Source of the DNA: Lysinibacillus pinottii
Lineage (GTDB): Bacteria; Bacillota; Bacilli; Bacillales_A; Planococcaceae
Reading direction: 5' to 3'
Length of the DNA: 64,000 nt
Assembly (NCBI RefSeq): GCF_024753545.1
Contig: NZ_JANTOO010000020.1
Location: 62,001 to 126,000, forward strand
Shown: piece after piece, positions 34,052 through 42,323 of the stretch
Position numbering within the stretch: position 1 is the stretch's first letter
Layout of the letters: the number at the start of each line of letters is the position of its first letter
Position numbers and translations under genes: made by a program
Notes under the pieces: model-generated
Databases searched by the model: none
What the model was told of the DNA's origin: nothing
The model's input: only the letters and a program-made list of their open reading frames with translations

Positions 34052-34564
34052 TCATTTTAACACATATGAAACAACAATAAACTCAGCAACTATTATGATG
34101 AAAAATGCGATAAAATTCAACAAAATTGTCCGACCAGATACTTGTTTCCCGATTTTTCGCTTTGACCAAGCGGGTACAAGTAAATTGCATAGGACTAGCA
34201 ACAATATACAATAGATAAGCTGAAATGGAAACCACCAAATCGTATAAAGCCAAAAAGCTTCAAGTTTTTGTAATAAAAATACAGAACTAAAGCCAAAAAA
34301 AGTTGCACGCATGGCTACAGTTACACGTACTAAAATTTTTAACACACTGTGAGTTGCTAGTATTAATACAAGACCTATGGAAATGGCAACAGGAAGCACT
34401 AAATGAAAAATCGAATGCCTGTCCCCATCAGCTAAACGAGGTTCTATAAATAAAATAAACGGTTCCGCTTTCGATCCACCAAAAATATGAAAGAAAATAA
34501 CGCCACAAACAAAGCTAACTGCAATGATGGAAGCGTGATAAAATATAGACACCGTACGAGACAT
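34052..34564 (-). CDS. Integral membrane protein, possibly divergent SpoIIM
   Basis: The 170-residue protein has about five spans (near residues 10-30, 52-72, 80-97, 108-130 and 148-168). Its position between fur and nudF is where B. subtilis has spoIIM. The middle segment (RATFFGFSSVF, then WWFPFQLIYCILLLV) loosely resembles the SpoIIM core. SpoIIM works with SpoIIP and SpoIID in engulfment. The protein is about 40 residues shorter than SpoIIM as I recall it, and similarity is weak, so the assignment rests mostly on synteny. AAGGAGC lies six bases before the ATG. Confidence 0.5.
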   Translation of the reverse strand: MSRTVSIFYHASIIAVSFVCGVIFFHIFGGSKAEPFILFIEPRLADGDRHSIFHLVLPVAISIGLVLILATHSVLKILVRVTVAMRATFFGFSSVFLLQKLEAFWLYTIWWFPFQLIYCILLLVLCNLLVPAWSKRKIGKQVSGRTILLNFIAFFIIIVAEFIVVSYVLK

Positions 34565-34622
34565 AAACATGCTCCTTTTCTATCAAGGTTTGTACAGCTT
34601 ATGCTCGTCCGTCTCTATTATG

Positions 34623-35174
34623 CTAAAGATTATTTTCTAAATAGGTAGCAAGCCAAAGTACAGCAAATGCAGTTTTAGCATCAAAAATACGTCGATCCCC
34701 CACCATTGATTGTGCTTCTTCCAACGAAACTTCTAAAAGTTCGACAAACTCATCCTCATCTAACGCTGCTTTATTGTCGATGATATACAAATCCTTCGCT
34801 ACATATAGATGAATGATCTCGTCTGCAAACCCCGGTGACGTTGCAAATGTTTGTAAGTATGTAAGGCTATGCGCGCCGTAGCCTGTCTCTTCCTCTAATT
34901 CACGGCGAGCTGTCATCGCTGGTTCTTCACCAGGTTCAAGTTTCCCCGCTGGAATTTCAACAATAGAACGTTCAAGTGCCTTTCGATATTGCTCCACTAA
35001 CACTAATTTACCCTCATCCGTCACAGCAATTACCGCAACCGCTCCAGGATGCTTGATAATTTCACGCTTTGCAACCTGACCATTTGGTAATATGACATCA
35101 TCAACCTGTAGCTTTACAATTTTTCCGTCATAGATGGGTGTCGTTTTTGTCGTTTTTTCCTCAAACTTTTTCAT
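34623..35174 (-). CDS. nudF: ADP-ribose pyrophosphatase NudF
   Basis: The 183-residue Nudix hydrolase opens KKFEEKTTKTTPIYDGKIVKL. Its Nudix box is complete: GKLEPGEEPAMTARRELEEETGY (Gx5Ex7REUxEExGU), near residues 90-112. It splits ADP-ribose into AMP and ribose 5-phosphate. The ATG at 35174 follows CGAGG. It is divergent from the aldo/keto reductase gene, the same pair order as nudF/yqkF of B. subtilis. Confidence 0.92.
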   Translation of the reverse strand: MKKFEEKTTKTTPIYDGKIVKLQVDDVILPNGQVAKREIIKHPGAVAVIAVTDEGKLVLVEQYRKALERSIVEIPAGKLEPGEEPAMTARRELEEETGYGAHSLTYLQTFATSPGFADEIIHLYVAKDLYIIDNKAALDEDEFVELLEVSLEEAQSMVGDRRIFDAKTAFAVLWLATYLENNL

Positions 35175-35249
35175 AGACGATAACCTCGCTTGTCCTTCAG
35201 ATATGTTCATTGTACCATTACAAGTAGAGAAATCGAAGGAGGTCGTTTC

Positions 35250-36149
35250 ATGAAAAAGAGGCAGCTAGGCACTAGTGAAATATTCATTTCAGAAATTAGT
35301 TTAGGAGGCATGTCACTTTCCACAGATAAAAAGCAAGCAGCAGCTATTGTCGATATGGCATTAGATGCGGGCATAAATTATTTTGACACTGCCGATTTAT
35401 ATGATTTTGGTACGAATGAGGAGATCCTAGGTGCGGCATTAGGGAAACGTCGTCAAGAGATTATCCTTGCCACAAAAGTAGGTAATCGCTGGACTGAAGG
35501 TGCAGAAGGCTGGCAATGGGATGCTTCGCCATCCTATATAAGACAAGCTATTCATGCTAGTTTGAAACGATTAGGAACGGACTACATTGATGTTTATCAG
35601 TTACACGGTGGTACAATCGGAGATGATTGGGATGGGATTATCGACACTTTTGAGCGCTTGAAAAAAGAAGGACTTATTCGAGAATATGGCATTTCTTCGA
35701 TTCGTCCAAACGTTTTGCAACGTTTTTTACCTGCAAGTTCAGCTAAAAGCGTCATGATGCAATATAGTGCTTTAGATCGCCGCCCCGAGGAGTGGTTTGA
35801 CTTTATTGCGAACCAAGGCGCTTCTGTTGTAACACGTGGCACAGTGGCTAAGGGCTTATTAACAAATAGCTGGCAGCAACGTCTTCAGGGAGTAAAAGGT
35901 TTTAACAACTATTCTTCAGAAGAGTTAACAACAACGTTAACAAGTTTAGCTTCACAATATAATAATTTACATGCACTGGCACTGGCTTTTAATTTAAAAG
36001 AGTCTGCAATCGCTTCTACAGTAATTGGAGCAAGCTCACAGGAGCAACTAGCACAGACCCTCTCTGCCTATGAAAGCATGACTGCTATAACCGACTTGGA
36101 AGCAGCAAACACTTTAACAAAAAATGAACAATATGTAGAACATCGATGA
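35250..36149 (+). CDS. Aldo/keto reductase
   Basis: The 299-residue protein is an AKR-fold NADPH oxidoreductase. DLYDFGTNEEILGAAL (near residue 50) contains the catalytic Tyr region, LATKVG the Lys, VYQLHGG the His position, and VIGASSQEQL the C-terminal cofactor loop. Synteny matches B. subtilis yqkF. AGGAGGT lies six bases before the ATG. It overlaps the following VanZ-like gene by four bases, forming a two-gene operon. The substrate is unknown. Confidence 0.92.
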   Translation: MKKRQLGTSEIFISEISLGGMSLSTDKKQAAAIVDMALDAGINYFDTADLYDFGTNEEILGAALGKRRQEIILATKVGNRWTEGAEGWQWDASPSYIRQAIHASLKRLGTDYIDVYQLHGGTIGDDWDGIIDTFERLKKEGLIREYGISSIRPNVLQRFLPASSAKSVMMQYSALDRRPEEWFDFIANQGASVVTRGTVAKGLLTNSWQQRLQGVKGFNNYSSEELTTTLTSLASQYNNLHALALAFNLKESAIASTVIGASSQEQLAQTLSAYESMTAITDLEAANTLTKNEQYVEHR

Positions 36150-36625
36150 AAAAGTGGTTGATTTTTATCATCTGTCTAGTTGTGCTAATTATTTCCTCTA
36201 GTATGACTTACGAACAACAAAGTATTTTACCAGAGCTTAAAAATTTATTAGCAGATAAACCTTTTGAAAAACAACTATCCTTTTTAAAAATCCCTTATTG
36301 GGACACAGTCGTATCAGTTGAAGAACGTGGTTATTTTCCATTTGTCGAATTTTTAATTCGTAAACTAACACATTTTATCGGATTTGGCTGCATTGCGCTT
36401 GGGTTATACTTTGCTTGGGGTAAACACCGTTTCGCAGCAACTATTGCTATTGCTGGAACAGCATTTATTGCTATACTTGATGAATTTCGTCAAAGCTTTA
36501 CACCAGGTCGTACAATGAGCGGCCAAGATGTGCTTGTTGATACAGCTGGAGCTATTATTTTTGTTAGTGCTGTTGCTGTGTTCAGGAAATTGTTGAAAAA
36601 TAAAAGACAAAAGGCACTATATTAG
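36146..36625 (+). CDS. VanZ family membrane protein
   Basis: The 159-residue protein has four predicted spans (residues 4-20, 78-95, 100-115 and 130-147). Family motifs are RKLTHFIGFGCIALGLYFAW and AILDEFRQSFTPGRTMSGQDVLVDTAGA. VanZ-type proteins are linked to low-level teicoplanin resistance; the molecular role is unknown. It is translationally coupled (ATGA) to the aldo/keto reductase and ends at a strong hairpin. Confidence 0.88.
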   Translation: MKKWLIFIICLVVLIISSSMTYEQQSILPELKNLLADKPFEKQLSFLKIPYWDTVVSVEERGYFPFVEFLIRKLTHFIGFGCIALGLYFAWGKHRFAATIAIAGTAFIAILDEFRQSFTPGRTMSGQDVLVDTAGAIIFVSAVAVFRKLLKNKRQKALY

Positions 36626-36776
36626 CCTTTTGTCTTTTATATAAATCAATAAAGGAATCTTCAATAATCAAAAACTCAGTTTCTTGATACAAGGTAGCCC
36701 CTGCTTTTTCTAAAATTTGAGGGGAAGCAAAATGATTTGTTGCTTTTCTACTTACAATTAAAAACAGTGATTCCAC
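36582..36776 (-). CDS. Doubtful small ORF between two terminators
   Basis: A 64-codon frame starting GTG at 36776. The middle part (KATNHFASPQILEKAGA, ETEFLIIEDSFIDLYK) looks protein-like. However it starts inside the terminator of the DUF3886 gene, has no ribosome site and runs through the VanZ terminator. It may be a decayed fragment or read-through extension; no family is recognised. Confidence 0.2.
   Translation of the reverse strand: MESLFLIVSRKATNHFASPQILEKAGATLYQETEFLIIEDSFIDLYKRQKANIVPFVFYFSTIS
36600..36643 (+). terminator. Terminator of the VanZ-like gene
   Basis: AAAAGACAAAAGGC pairs perfectly with GCCTTTTGTCTTTT around a nine-base loop; it overlaps the last codons and stop. Confidence 0.92.
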
Positions 36777-36798
36777 AAGTGTGAATTCACTGTTTTCT
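36761..36798 (-). terminator. Terminator of the DUF3886 gene
   Basis: On the minus strand ACAGTGAATTC pairs with GAATCACTGT (one bulge) and is followed by five T. Confidence 0.8.
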
Positions 36799-36800
36799 TG

Positions 36801-37067
36801 TTAATATTTAGTGCCTTTATCGCCATACTCATTTAGTAATTCTTCAAATGATTTATTTTTTTCTCGCTGCTTACGTTCAAAAGCTAGTTTAGCTTGGCGT
36901 TCCTCTTCTGCAGCCTGTTCTTTCATGGATAAATCTTGCTTTGCCGCCTTTAATTTAGCTAGCACATCGCCACCTAGTTGGTCTGCCAATGTGACTGCCT
37001 CCTGCTTTGGCAAGCTTGCTGTCATGCTATTGCTTGTCTGTTTCTGTTGTTTTCGTTTCTTTCCCAT
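36801..37067 (-). CDS. DUF3886 family protein (YqkE-like)
   Basis: The 88-residue, lysine/glutamate-rich protein has a basic start (GKKRKQQKQ), a TLADQLGGDVLAKLKAAKQDL segment and a long charged helix. It ends with REKNKSFEELLNEYGDKGTKY, the recognisable end of the YqkE/DUF3886 group. It is probably cytoplasmic and coiled-coil-like. The ATG at 37067 lies eight bases after AAGG. It is downstream of the thiolase gene on the same strand with about 20 bp between. Confidence 0.83.
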   Translation of the reverse strand: MGKKRKQQKQTSNSMTASLPKQEAVTLADQLGGDVLAKLKAAKQDLSMKEQAAEEERQAKLAFERKQREKNKSFEELLNEYGDKGTKY

Positions 37068-37089
37068 TTCATTCACCTTCTTATTGACA

Positions 37090-38274
37090 TCAAGGACGCT
37101 TCACTACTGTGGCTACGCCTTGACCACCTCCGATACATAAAGTGGCTAAGCCTATTTTTGCATCACGCTTTTCCATCTCATGTAAGAGTGTGACCAAAAT
37201 ACGAGCTCCACTTGCACCAATTGGGTGACCAAGAGCAATCGCGCCCCCGTTTACATTTAGTTTATCATGATTAAAGCGTAATTCACGATCAACAGCAATC
37301 GATTGTGCTGCAAAAGCTTCATTTGCTTCAATCACATCGATTTCTTCTAAAGTTGTTGCTGCCTTAGCCAGTGCTTTTTGGACTGCTTTAACTGGACCAG
37401 TTCCCATAATTGCAGGATCTACTCCCGCACTTGCATTGGCTGTAATAATCGCCATCGGCTGAATACCAAGCTCTTGCGCCTTTTTCTTAGACATCACAAC
37501 AATTGCCGCAGCTCCATCGTTAATACCTGAAGCATTAGCCGCTGTTACGGAACCATCTTTTTTAAATGCTGGGCGTAGCTTACCTAGAGATTCCTCTGTC
37601 ACGCCTGCACGCGGAAATTCATCCTTGTCGAATACAATAGGCTCTCCCCTACGCTGTGGAATCTCGACAGCGACGATTTCATTTTCAAATTTACCAGCTG
37701 CAATTGCTGCCTCTGCACGTTGCTGAGAACGTGCTGCAAAAGCATCCTGTTCTTCTCTCGAAATTTCATACATATCACATAAATTTTCAGCTGTAATGCC
37801 CATATGATAATCATTAAATGCACACCATAGACCATCATGAATCATAGTATCCACAACCTTTTGATCGCCCATTCGGAAGCCTTCACGCGCATTTTTTAAA
37901 ACATAAGGGGCTTGGCTCATATTTTCAAAGCCTCCAGCCACGATAATTTCAGCATCACCAGCTAAAATAGCTTGCGTCGCTAAATGCACAGCCTTTAAAC
38001 CTGATCCGCAAACTTTATTAATTGTTAGTGCTGACACCTCATTTGGTAAACCAGCTTTTATCGCTGCCTGACGAGCTGGATTTTGTCCAAGACCAGCCGA
38101 TAACACATTCCCCATAATGACCTCATCGACTTGTTCCCCAGCTACTCCTGCACGTGCTAAAGCGTCCTTAATAACAATACTACCTAGAGTTACAGCTGGT
38201 ACGTCTTTTAATGTCCCCTGAAATGAGCCTATAGCTGTTCGAACAGCACTCACGATTACTACCTCATTTATCAT
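37090..38274 (-). CDS. Acetyl-CoA C-acetyltransferase (thiolase)
   Basis: The 394-residue thiolase has the acylated Cys in INKVCGSGLKAVHLA (near residue 89), the NEAFAAQ motif (near 317), HPIGASGARI (His near 349) and the second Cys in LATLCIGGGQG (near 379). It condenses two acetyl-CoA to acetoacetyl-CoA or works in reverse. The GGGGAG site favours the ATG at 38274, two codons inside the first ATG. No other fatty-acid or PHB gene adjoins, so pathway assignment is open. Confidence 0.94.
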   Translation of the reverse strand: MINEVVIVSAVRTAIGSFQGTLKDVPAVTLGSIVIKDALARAGVAGEQVDEVIMGNVLSAGLGQNPARQAAIKAGLPNEVSALTINKVCGSGLKAVHLATQAILAGDAEIIVAGGFENMSQAPYVLKNAREGFRMGDQKVVDTMIHDGLWCAFNDYHMGITAENLCDMYEISREEQDAFAARSQQRAEAAIAAGKFENEIVAVEIPQRRGEPIVFDKDEFPRAGVTEESLGKLRPAFKKDGSVTAANASGINDGAAAIVVMSKKKAQELGIQPMAIITANASAGVDPAIMGTGPVKAVQKALAKAATTLEEIDVIEANEAFAAQSIAVDRELRFNHDKLNVNGGAIALGHPIGASGARILVTLLHEMEKRDAKIGLATLCIGGGQGVATVVKRP

Positions 38275-38480
38275 GTCCATTCTCCCCTTTTCCCCGTTCA
38301 AAAATCAACACTGCTGCATATGCTACTAGCAGATATGTATATTTTAACAAATATTTTGACGATTTTCGATAATAGAAATAATCGCAGTTTTGCCAAAGTT
38401 ATTGTAAAATGTTGACGTGTTTTAAACAATCTCAGTTGGGAACATTACAAATAAGAAATAGCATGTGGAGGTGTTTTATC

Positions 38481-39452
38481 ATGAAAAAGAAGATGCTTTT
38501 ATTCTCTGGTATTACAACAACGCTTGCCGCTGCAGCTACTGGTCTGTTCGGCTTCGCGCTTTCCAATAAATTAATGTATATTCAACAAAAAGATCCAGAA
38601 TTTATTCGTGAACGAGAAACGACTGCCAAACGTTTTGATGAGGCTTGGTACAATAAAAACTTGAAATGCGAACTTAATATTGATTCTCCAAATGGCTACA
38701 CAATTAGAGGAATTATGTTTCAGCCGTTACAAACCAATAACACCATCATCATATGTCACGGCGTTACAGAAAATAAAATAAACTCCGTCAAATACGCTCG
38801 GCTATTTGAAAGGCTAGGCTATAATTCAGTTATCTTTGACCATCGGCGTCATGGCGAATCTGGTGGCAAAACAACTAGCTATGGTCACTATGAAAAAAAT
38901 GATCTTGATGCTGTAGTTAATACAGTAAAAGCCATGATCGGTGAGGATGCAATACTAGGTATTCATGGGGAATCTATGGGTGCAGCAACAATGTTACTTT
39001 ATGCAGGTACGGTGGAAGATGGTGCTGATTTTTATATTTCAGATTGTGCATTCTCCGATTTTTCCATGTTGCTCAAGCAAATAGCCAAAACAGAATTTAA
39101 ATATGGCTCTATTATTCCCATCCGTTTTGCCGATTTCTTTGTCCGCCTCCGGGACGGCTACTCATTTAAAAGTGTAACACCTGCCGAAGCCGTCACACAT
39201 ATTGAAAAACCTGTGCTCTTTATCCATAGTATTCCAGATACGTTTATTCCAGCTTCCATGTCACTCGATCTCTACAATAAAAAAACCGGTCCAAAAAAAT
39301 TAAAACTTTTTGATACGGGGGCACATGCACAATCCTTTAATGAAAATATGGATGAATATGAGGATTTAATTCATGATTTTTTAGACAATTTTATTTATCA
39401 AAAAATCAATCAGGATTCTTCTTCTTCGAATGTCATTCCATTCCATTTTTAG
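38481..39452 (+). CDS. Alpha/beta hydrolase, YqkD-like
   Basis: The 323-residue protein has an N-terminal hydrophobic segment (residues 4-27) acting as anchor or uncleaved signal. The alpha/beta hydrolase core follows: IICHGVTEN oxyanion region near 90, FDHRRHGESGG near 118, the nucleophile elbow GIHGESMGAAT (Ser near 164), Asp in HSIPDTFIP and His in GAHAQSF. The catalytic triad is therefore complete. Synteny with yqkD/yqkE/yqkF supports the YqkD name. GGAGG lies upstream of the ATG. The substrate is unknown. Confidence 0.88.
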   Translation: MKKKMLLFSGITTTLAAAATGLFGFALSNKLMYIQQKDPEFIRERETTAKRFDEAWYNKNLKCELNIDSPNGYTIRGIMFQPLQTNNTIIICHGVTENKINSVKYARLFERLGYNSVIFDHRRHGESGGKTTSYGHYEKNDLDAVVNTVKAMIGEDAILGIHGESMGAATMLLYAGTVEDGADFYISDCAFSDFSMLLKQIAKTEFKYGSIIPIRFADFFVRLRDGYSFKSVTPAEAVTHIEKPVLFIHSIPDTFIPASMSLDLYNKKTGPKKLKLFDTGAHAQSFNENMDEYEDLIHDFLDNFIYQKINQDSSSSNVIPFHF

Positions 39453-39456
39453 GGCA

Positions 39457-39497
39457 ATGAAAAACCTTGCGTTATTTTACTCGCAAGGTTTTTATTT
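39457..39497. terminator. Bidirectional terminator between hydrolase and luxS
   Basis: AAAACCTTGCG pairs perfectly with CGCAAGGTTTT with a T tract on the plus side; luxS converges on it. Confidence 0.9.
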
Positions 39498-39500
39498 TAT

Positions 39501-39971
39501 TTAATCTTCAAAAATAATATGCCATTCATCACGTTTCGCTAAAAACTCTTTCGCTAATGCTTTGGCCCCTTCTAAACTATGGCTAGCAGCCCAGCCACAT
39601 TGCACTTCATTGCATGCAGGCACTGCGGTTGCCTTTGTCACATCTGTAAATGTGTTCTCTAAAATAGCTAATAAATCCTCATAATCATTATGATTGATCA
39701 AGGACACATAGAAGCCTGTTTGACAACCCATTGGACTGAAATCAACAATATGATCAGAGTAATTACGGATAATGTCAGCAGATAAATGCTCCAAAGAATG
39801 CAATGCAGGCATTTCCATATGCTCCTTATTTGGCTGTTTAAAGCGAATATCGTATTTATAAACCTCATCGCCATTTTTGCCCGTTTTCACACCTGCTAAA
39901 CGAACATAAGGTGCCTTTACTTTTGTATGATCTAGATCAAAACTTTCTACATTTGTTTTTTCTTTTTGCAA
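39501..39971 (-). CDS. luxS: S-ribosylhomocysteine lyase LuxS
   Basis: The 156-residue metalloenzyme cleaves S-ribosylhomocysteine to homocysteine and DPD, the AI-2 precursor. The metal site is HSLEHLSADIIR (His54, His58 type HxxEH) plus Cys in EVQCGWAASH; the catalytic Cys is in MGCQTGFY (near residue 83). The TTG at 39971 is chosen since GGGAG lies nine bases upstream and QKEKTNVESFDLDHTKV is the usual beginning. It is transcribed alone. Confidence 0.96.
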   Translation of the reverse strand: MQKEKTNVESFDLDHTKVKAPYVRLAGVKTGKNGDEVYKYDIRFKQPNKEHMEMPALHSLEHLSADIIRNYSDHIVDFSPMGCQTGFYVSLINHNDYEDLLAILENTFTDVTKATAVPACNEVQCGWAASHSLEGAKALAKEFLAKRDEWHIIFED

Positions 39972-40067
39972 TATACACAACTCCCTTCCGTATAGTAACT
40001 CCATTATACATAGTTTCCCGATAGAGTTGTATGATTTTTAAGAATTATTTAAATACTATCAAAAATA

Positions 40068-40101
40068 AAAAAACAACTAGTTAAGCTTGAACTAGTTGCT
40101 C
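40068..40101 (-). terminator. Terminator of yneF
   Basis: CAACTAGTT pairs perfectly with AACTAGTTG around CAAGCTT and is followed by seven T on the minus strand. Confidence 0.9.
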
Positions 40102-40114
40102 GGAACATTCCAAA

Positions 40115-40333
40115 TTACTTCTGGAATTTATTCATTTGTGCCATCATTTGACGTACTTGCTTTTCAGACGGCGTACGACCCATTTGTGCCATCATCATAC
40201 GAATCATTTGCTCATTAATAGGTGGGTTTTCTTTTAAATATTTCATCATAGCTTGACGAGCGAAATAGAAACCAAGTGCCGCTCCCGCTGCTAATGCGAT
40301 AATTACGATAATAATCCAGCCCCATGTAGGCAT
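40115..40333 (-). CDS. yneF: UPF0154 family protein YneF
   Basis: The 72-residue protein has one N-terminal span (GWIIIVIIALAAGAALGFYFARQ) and a conserved tail, KYLKENPPINEQMIRMMMAQMG, then PSEKQVRQMM. This is the UPF0154 signature. The ATG at 40333 follows GGAGG. It is downstream of sirA, as in B. subtilis. Function unknown; membrane location is predicted. Confidence 0.92.
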   Translation of the reverse strand: MPTWGWIIIVIIALAAGAALGFYFARQAMMKYLKENPPINEQMIRMMMAQMGRTPSEKQVRQMMAQMNKFQK

Positions 40334-40432
40334 ACAACCAACCTCCTCCACTACAATATACCGAGAAAAAACTCTCCACGCTCCATTATACACCAAATGA
40401 TAGCATGTTACTATATATTGTAGTGAAATTTC

Positions 40433-40858
40433 CTAGTGCATTGTATACTTCATAGGTTTCAACCACCCACATTCATTATCTTGTTTATTGAAAGCTATAA
40501 ATCGTTCACTCATCTTGGCAAGCATTTGAAATAAATCTAAATCTAGCATTCGTGAGCCTTCACAATAAACACAAATCTTACGATCGACTAAATAAATAGC
40601 CATTTTGCCTTTTATCGGATGTTCTAAAAACAAAGCATTACGAGCTCTTTCTAAATGTGCATATTTGGAATCAAGTTGATGCTCTAACATTGCTGCTATT
40701 TCATCAAAACGAACGGATTCACATATATACGCAAGCTCTTTTAAGGATTTCTCATTGGCGTCTTCACAGCCTTGCATCATCTCTAATAACTTTCGTTCTC
40801 TGCCAAAAATAAACGTTAAATGCTCTTCTTTTATCTTATATATGGAATAGGTTCTCAC
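40433..40858 (-). CDS. sirA: Sporulation inhibitor of replication SirA
   Basis: The 141-residue protein has the SirA layout: YSIYKIKEEHLTFIFGRERKLLEMMQ at the start and NECGWLKPMKY at the end. SirA binds domain I of DnaA to block re-initiation when cells enter sporulation. The start is GTG, seven bases after AAGGAGG. The neighbour yneF supports the call. In B. subtilis tkt is next upstream; here the lia operon and an IS remnant lie between. Similarity to the B. subtilis protein is moderate. Confidence 0.85.
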   Translation of the reverse strand: MRTYSIYKIKEEHLTFIFGRERKLLEMMQGCEDANEKSLKELAYICESVRFDEIAAMLEHQLDSKYAHLERARNALFLEHPIKGKMAIYLVDRKICVYCEGSRMLDLDLFQMLAKMSERFIAFNKQDNECGWLKPMKYTMH

Positions 40859-41200
40859 CAGAAATCCTCCTTCGCTCAGTTTATTTTCCATAAGTATAGC
40901 TCATCCCATCTTGTTAATTTGTCAAACGGAGGAAGCTTTCATCTTCTATTTTTGTCGAAAAGCTTCTAGTTTAGGATCTAAAAATTATTTTATGGCAGAT
41001 GATAATTTTCTCTAAAAATGAACGGCTATTTTTCCTAAAAAACAAGCAATATCTACTCATTGGGTACGCCAAAAATCCTCTTTTGTTGCAGCTTAGATAG
41101 TTCTCAGCCTCAAGACCTAGTAGAAAATCAATTTCGAGTCCGTTTTAGACAATCTTGATAATAGGTAACATAAAGGTACAAACGAAAGGAGCTAAAACAA
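40859..41200. other. Divergent control region sirA / lia operon
   Basis: About 340 bp of AT-rich sequence without an ORF. The right end contains the likely lia promoter and LiaR-type operator (separate entry). The left end should contain the sirA promoter; no clear Spo0A or sigma-A element was identified. Confidence 0.45.
41135..41161 (+). promoter_or_regulatory. Putative LiaR-controlled promoter
   Basis: GAGTCCGTTTTAGAC (about 41134-41148) contains a GTC-N7-GAC dyad. A -10-like GATAAT follows at 41156-41161, about 40 bp before the liaI-like start. The -35 region is poor, consistent with activator dependence. LiaR binding is inferred from its autoregulated operon; I could not check a consensus. 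Confidence 0.4.
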
Positions 41201-41557
41201 ATGAGAAAATTTCTTTTATTAACTGGAGGCGTTATCGCAGCATGTGTTGCACTTGCCTTAATCGGACCATTGGCAGGCTTATTATTCTCCGGACTATTTG
41301 TAGCACTAGGGATGCATTTCTACATGGCAAGCAAGTCAAATTTCGGTAAAATCTTTTGGTTTGCGGTTGGTTTAATCGGTATTCTATCAGCAGTATCTAA
41401 TATTCCTGCAATGATTGGTCTTGCAGCAATCGCTATTGTCTATGTCATTTATAAAAAATGGAATGGCGAAGAAGTAAAAATCCCAACAATTGAAGGTAAA
41501 AAAGAAGAAGATCCATTTACAAACTTCGAAAAAGAATGGTCAAATTTAACAAAATAA
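41201..41557 (+). CDS. LiaI-like small membrane protein
   Basis: The 118-residue protein has about four spans in the first 90 residues (FLLLTGGVIAACVALALIG, AGLLFSGLFVALGMHFYM, then GKIFWFAVGLIGIL and IGLAAIAIVYVIY). A soluble acidic tail ends FTNFEKEWSNLTK. It resembles the lmo0954-type membrane proteins that precede PspA-like genes in lia operons, where LiaI anchors LiaH at the membrane. AAAGGAG lies before the ATG and the liaH-like gene follows after 15 bp. Confidence 0.78.
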   Translation: MRKFLLLTGGVIAACVALALIGPLAGLLFSGLFVALGMHFYMASKSNFGKIFWFAVGLIGILSAVSNIPAMIGLAAIAIVYVIYKKWNGEEVKIPTIEGKKEEDPFTNFEKEWSNLTK

Positions 41558-41572
41558 AAGGAGAGAATAAAT

Positions 41573-42211
41573 ATGAATTTATTTCAACGTTTTAGATATA
41601 CAGTAGAAGCAGACTTACATCAGTTATTTGATAAGAAGGAACAAAAAAATCCAATTGCTATGTTAAATCAGTACATCCGAGAAGCTGAAAAACAAACAGA
41701 AGAAACAGGTAAATTATTAGAACGTCAAGGACAATTAAAAGAAAAGCTTGAGCAAGAATATCAACAAAATGCAGATTTACTTGCTAAACGTGAATCTCAA
41801 CTGACATTAGCGAAAACTAGTGGCGAGCAAGATTTAATTGATTTTGCAATGGATGAAGTGACAGCTTACACTGCCCGTAATCATACGTTACAAGCGAGTA
41901 TCGAAGCAAGTACACGTGAATATTTCGAGCTAGAGCGTAAATTCGAAACAATGAAACATAAAATTAAAGACATGAAAGTTCGTCAATTACAGTTAATGGG
42001 CAAAGAAAACGTCACGCGTGCCCATCATCAAATGGACGGTATGATTGCCAAAAACAATAAAACAAATTTTGAAGATTTGGAAGCTTATATTGATAAATTA
42101 GCTTATCAAATTGACAAAGATCATGAAGTTACAACATTTGAAGCAAGATTGGCACAATTAGAAAAAAAAGCTGCAGAGGAAAGCTCTCCACTGCTAATTG
42201 AAAATAAATAA
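41573..42211 (+). CDS. liaH: PspA/IM30 family protein LiaH
   Basis: The 212-residue protein is almost entirely coiled-coil, with the PspA landmark NPIAMLNQYIREAEKQ near residue 28 and a C-terminal ESSPLLIENK. PspA/IM30 proteins form large oligomers on damaged membrane and protect it. A GGAGAG site precedes the ATG. It is the second gene of the lia operon; a hairpin just downstream (42229-42256) may lower expression of liaFSR relative to liaIH. Confidence 0.9.
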   Translation: MNLFQRFRYTVEADLHQLFDKKEQKNPIAMLNQYIREAEKQTEETGKLLERQGQLKEKLEQEYQQNADLLAKRESQLTLAKTSGEQDLIDFAMDEVTAYTARNHTLQASIEASTREYFELERKFETMKHKIKDMKVRQLQLMGKENVTRAHHQMDGMIAKNNKTNFEDLEAYIDKLAYQIDKDHEVTTFEARLAQLEKKAAEESSPLLIENK

Positions 42212-42228
42212 CATGTTATAATGGAAGT

Positions 42229-42290
42229 AATGCGCCCTCGCTAGCCGGCGCATTCTTTCACGTTTTAAAACAGAGGGTCCCATTCCCTCT
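42229..42290 (+). terminator. Intra-operon hairpins between liaH and liaF
   Basis: AATGCGCC pairs with GGCGCATT (loop of ten), then GAGGG/CCCTC forms a second small stem followed by TTTTATAC. Such partial terminators commonly separate highly expressed liaIH from liaFSR. Confidence 0.6.
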
Positions 42291-42323
42291 TTTATACTAT
42301 TAGTAGAAAGAAGGGTGACCCTC

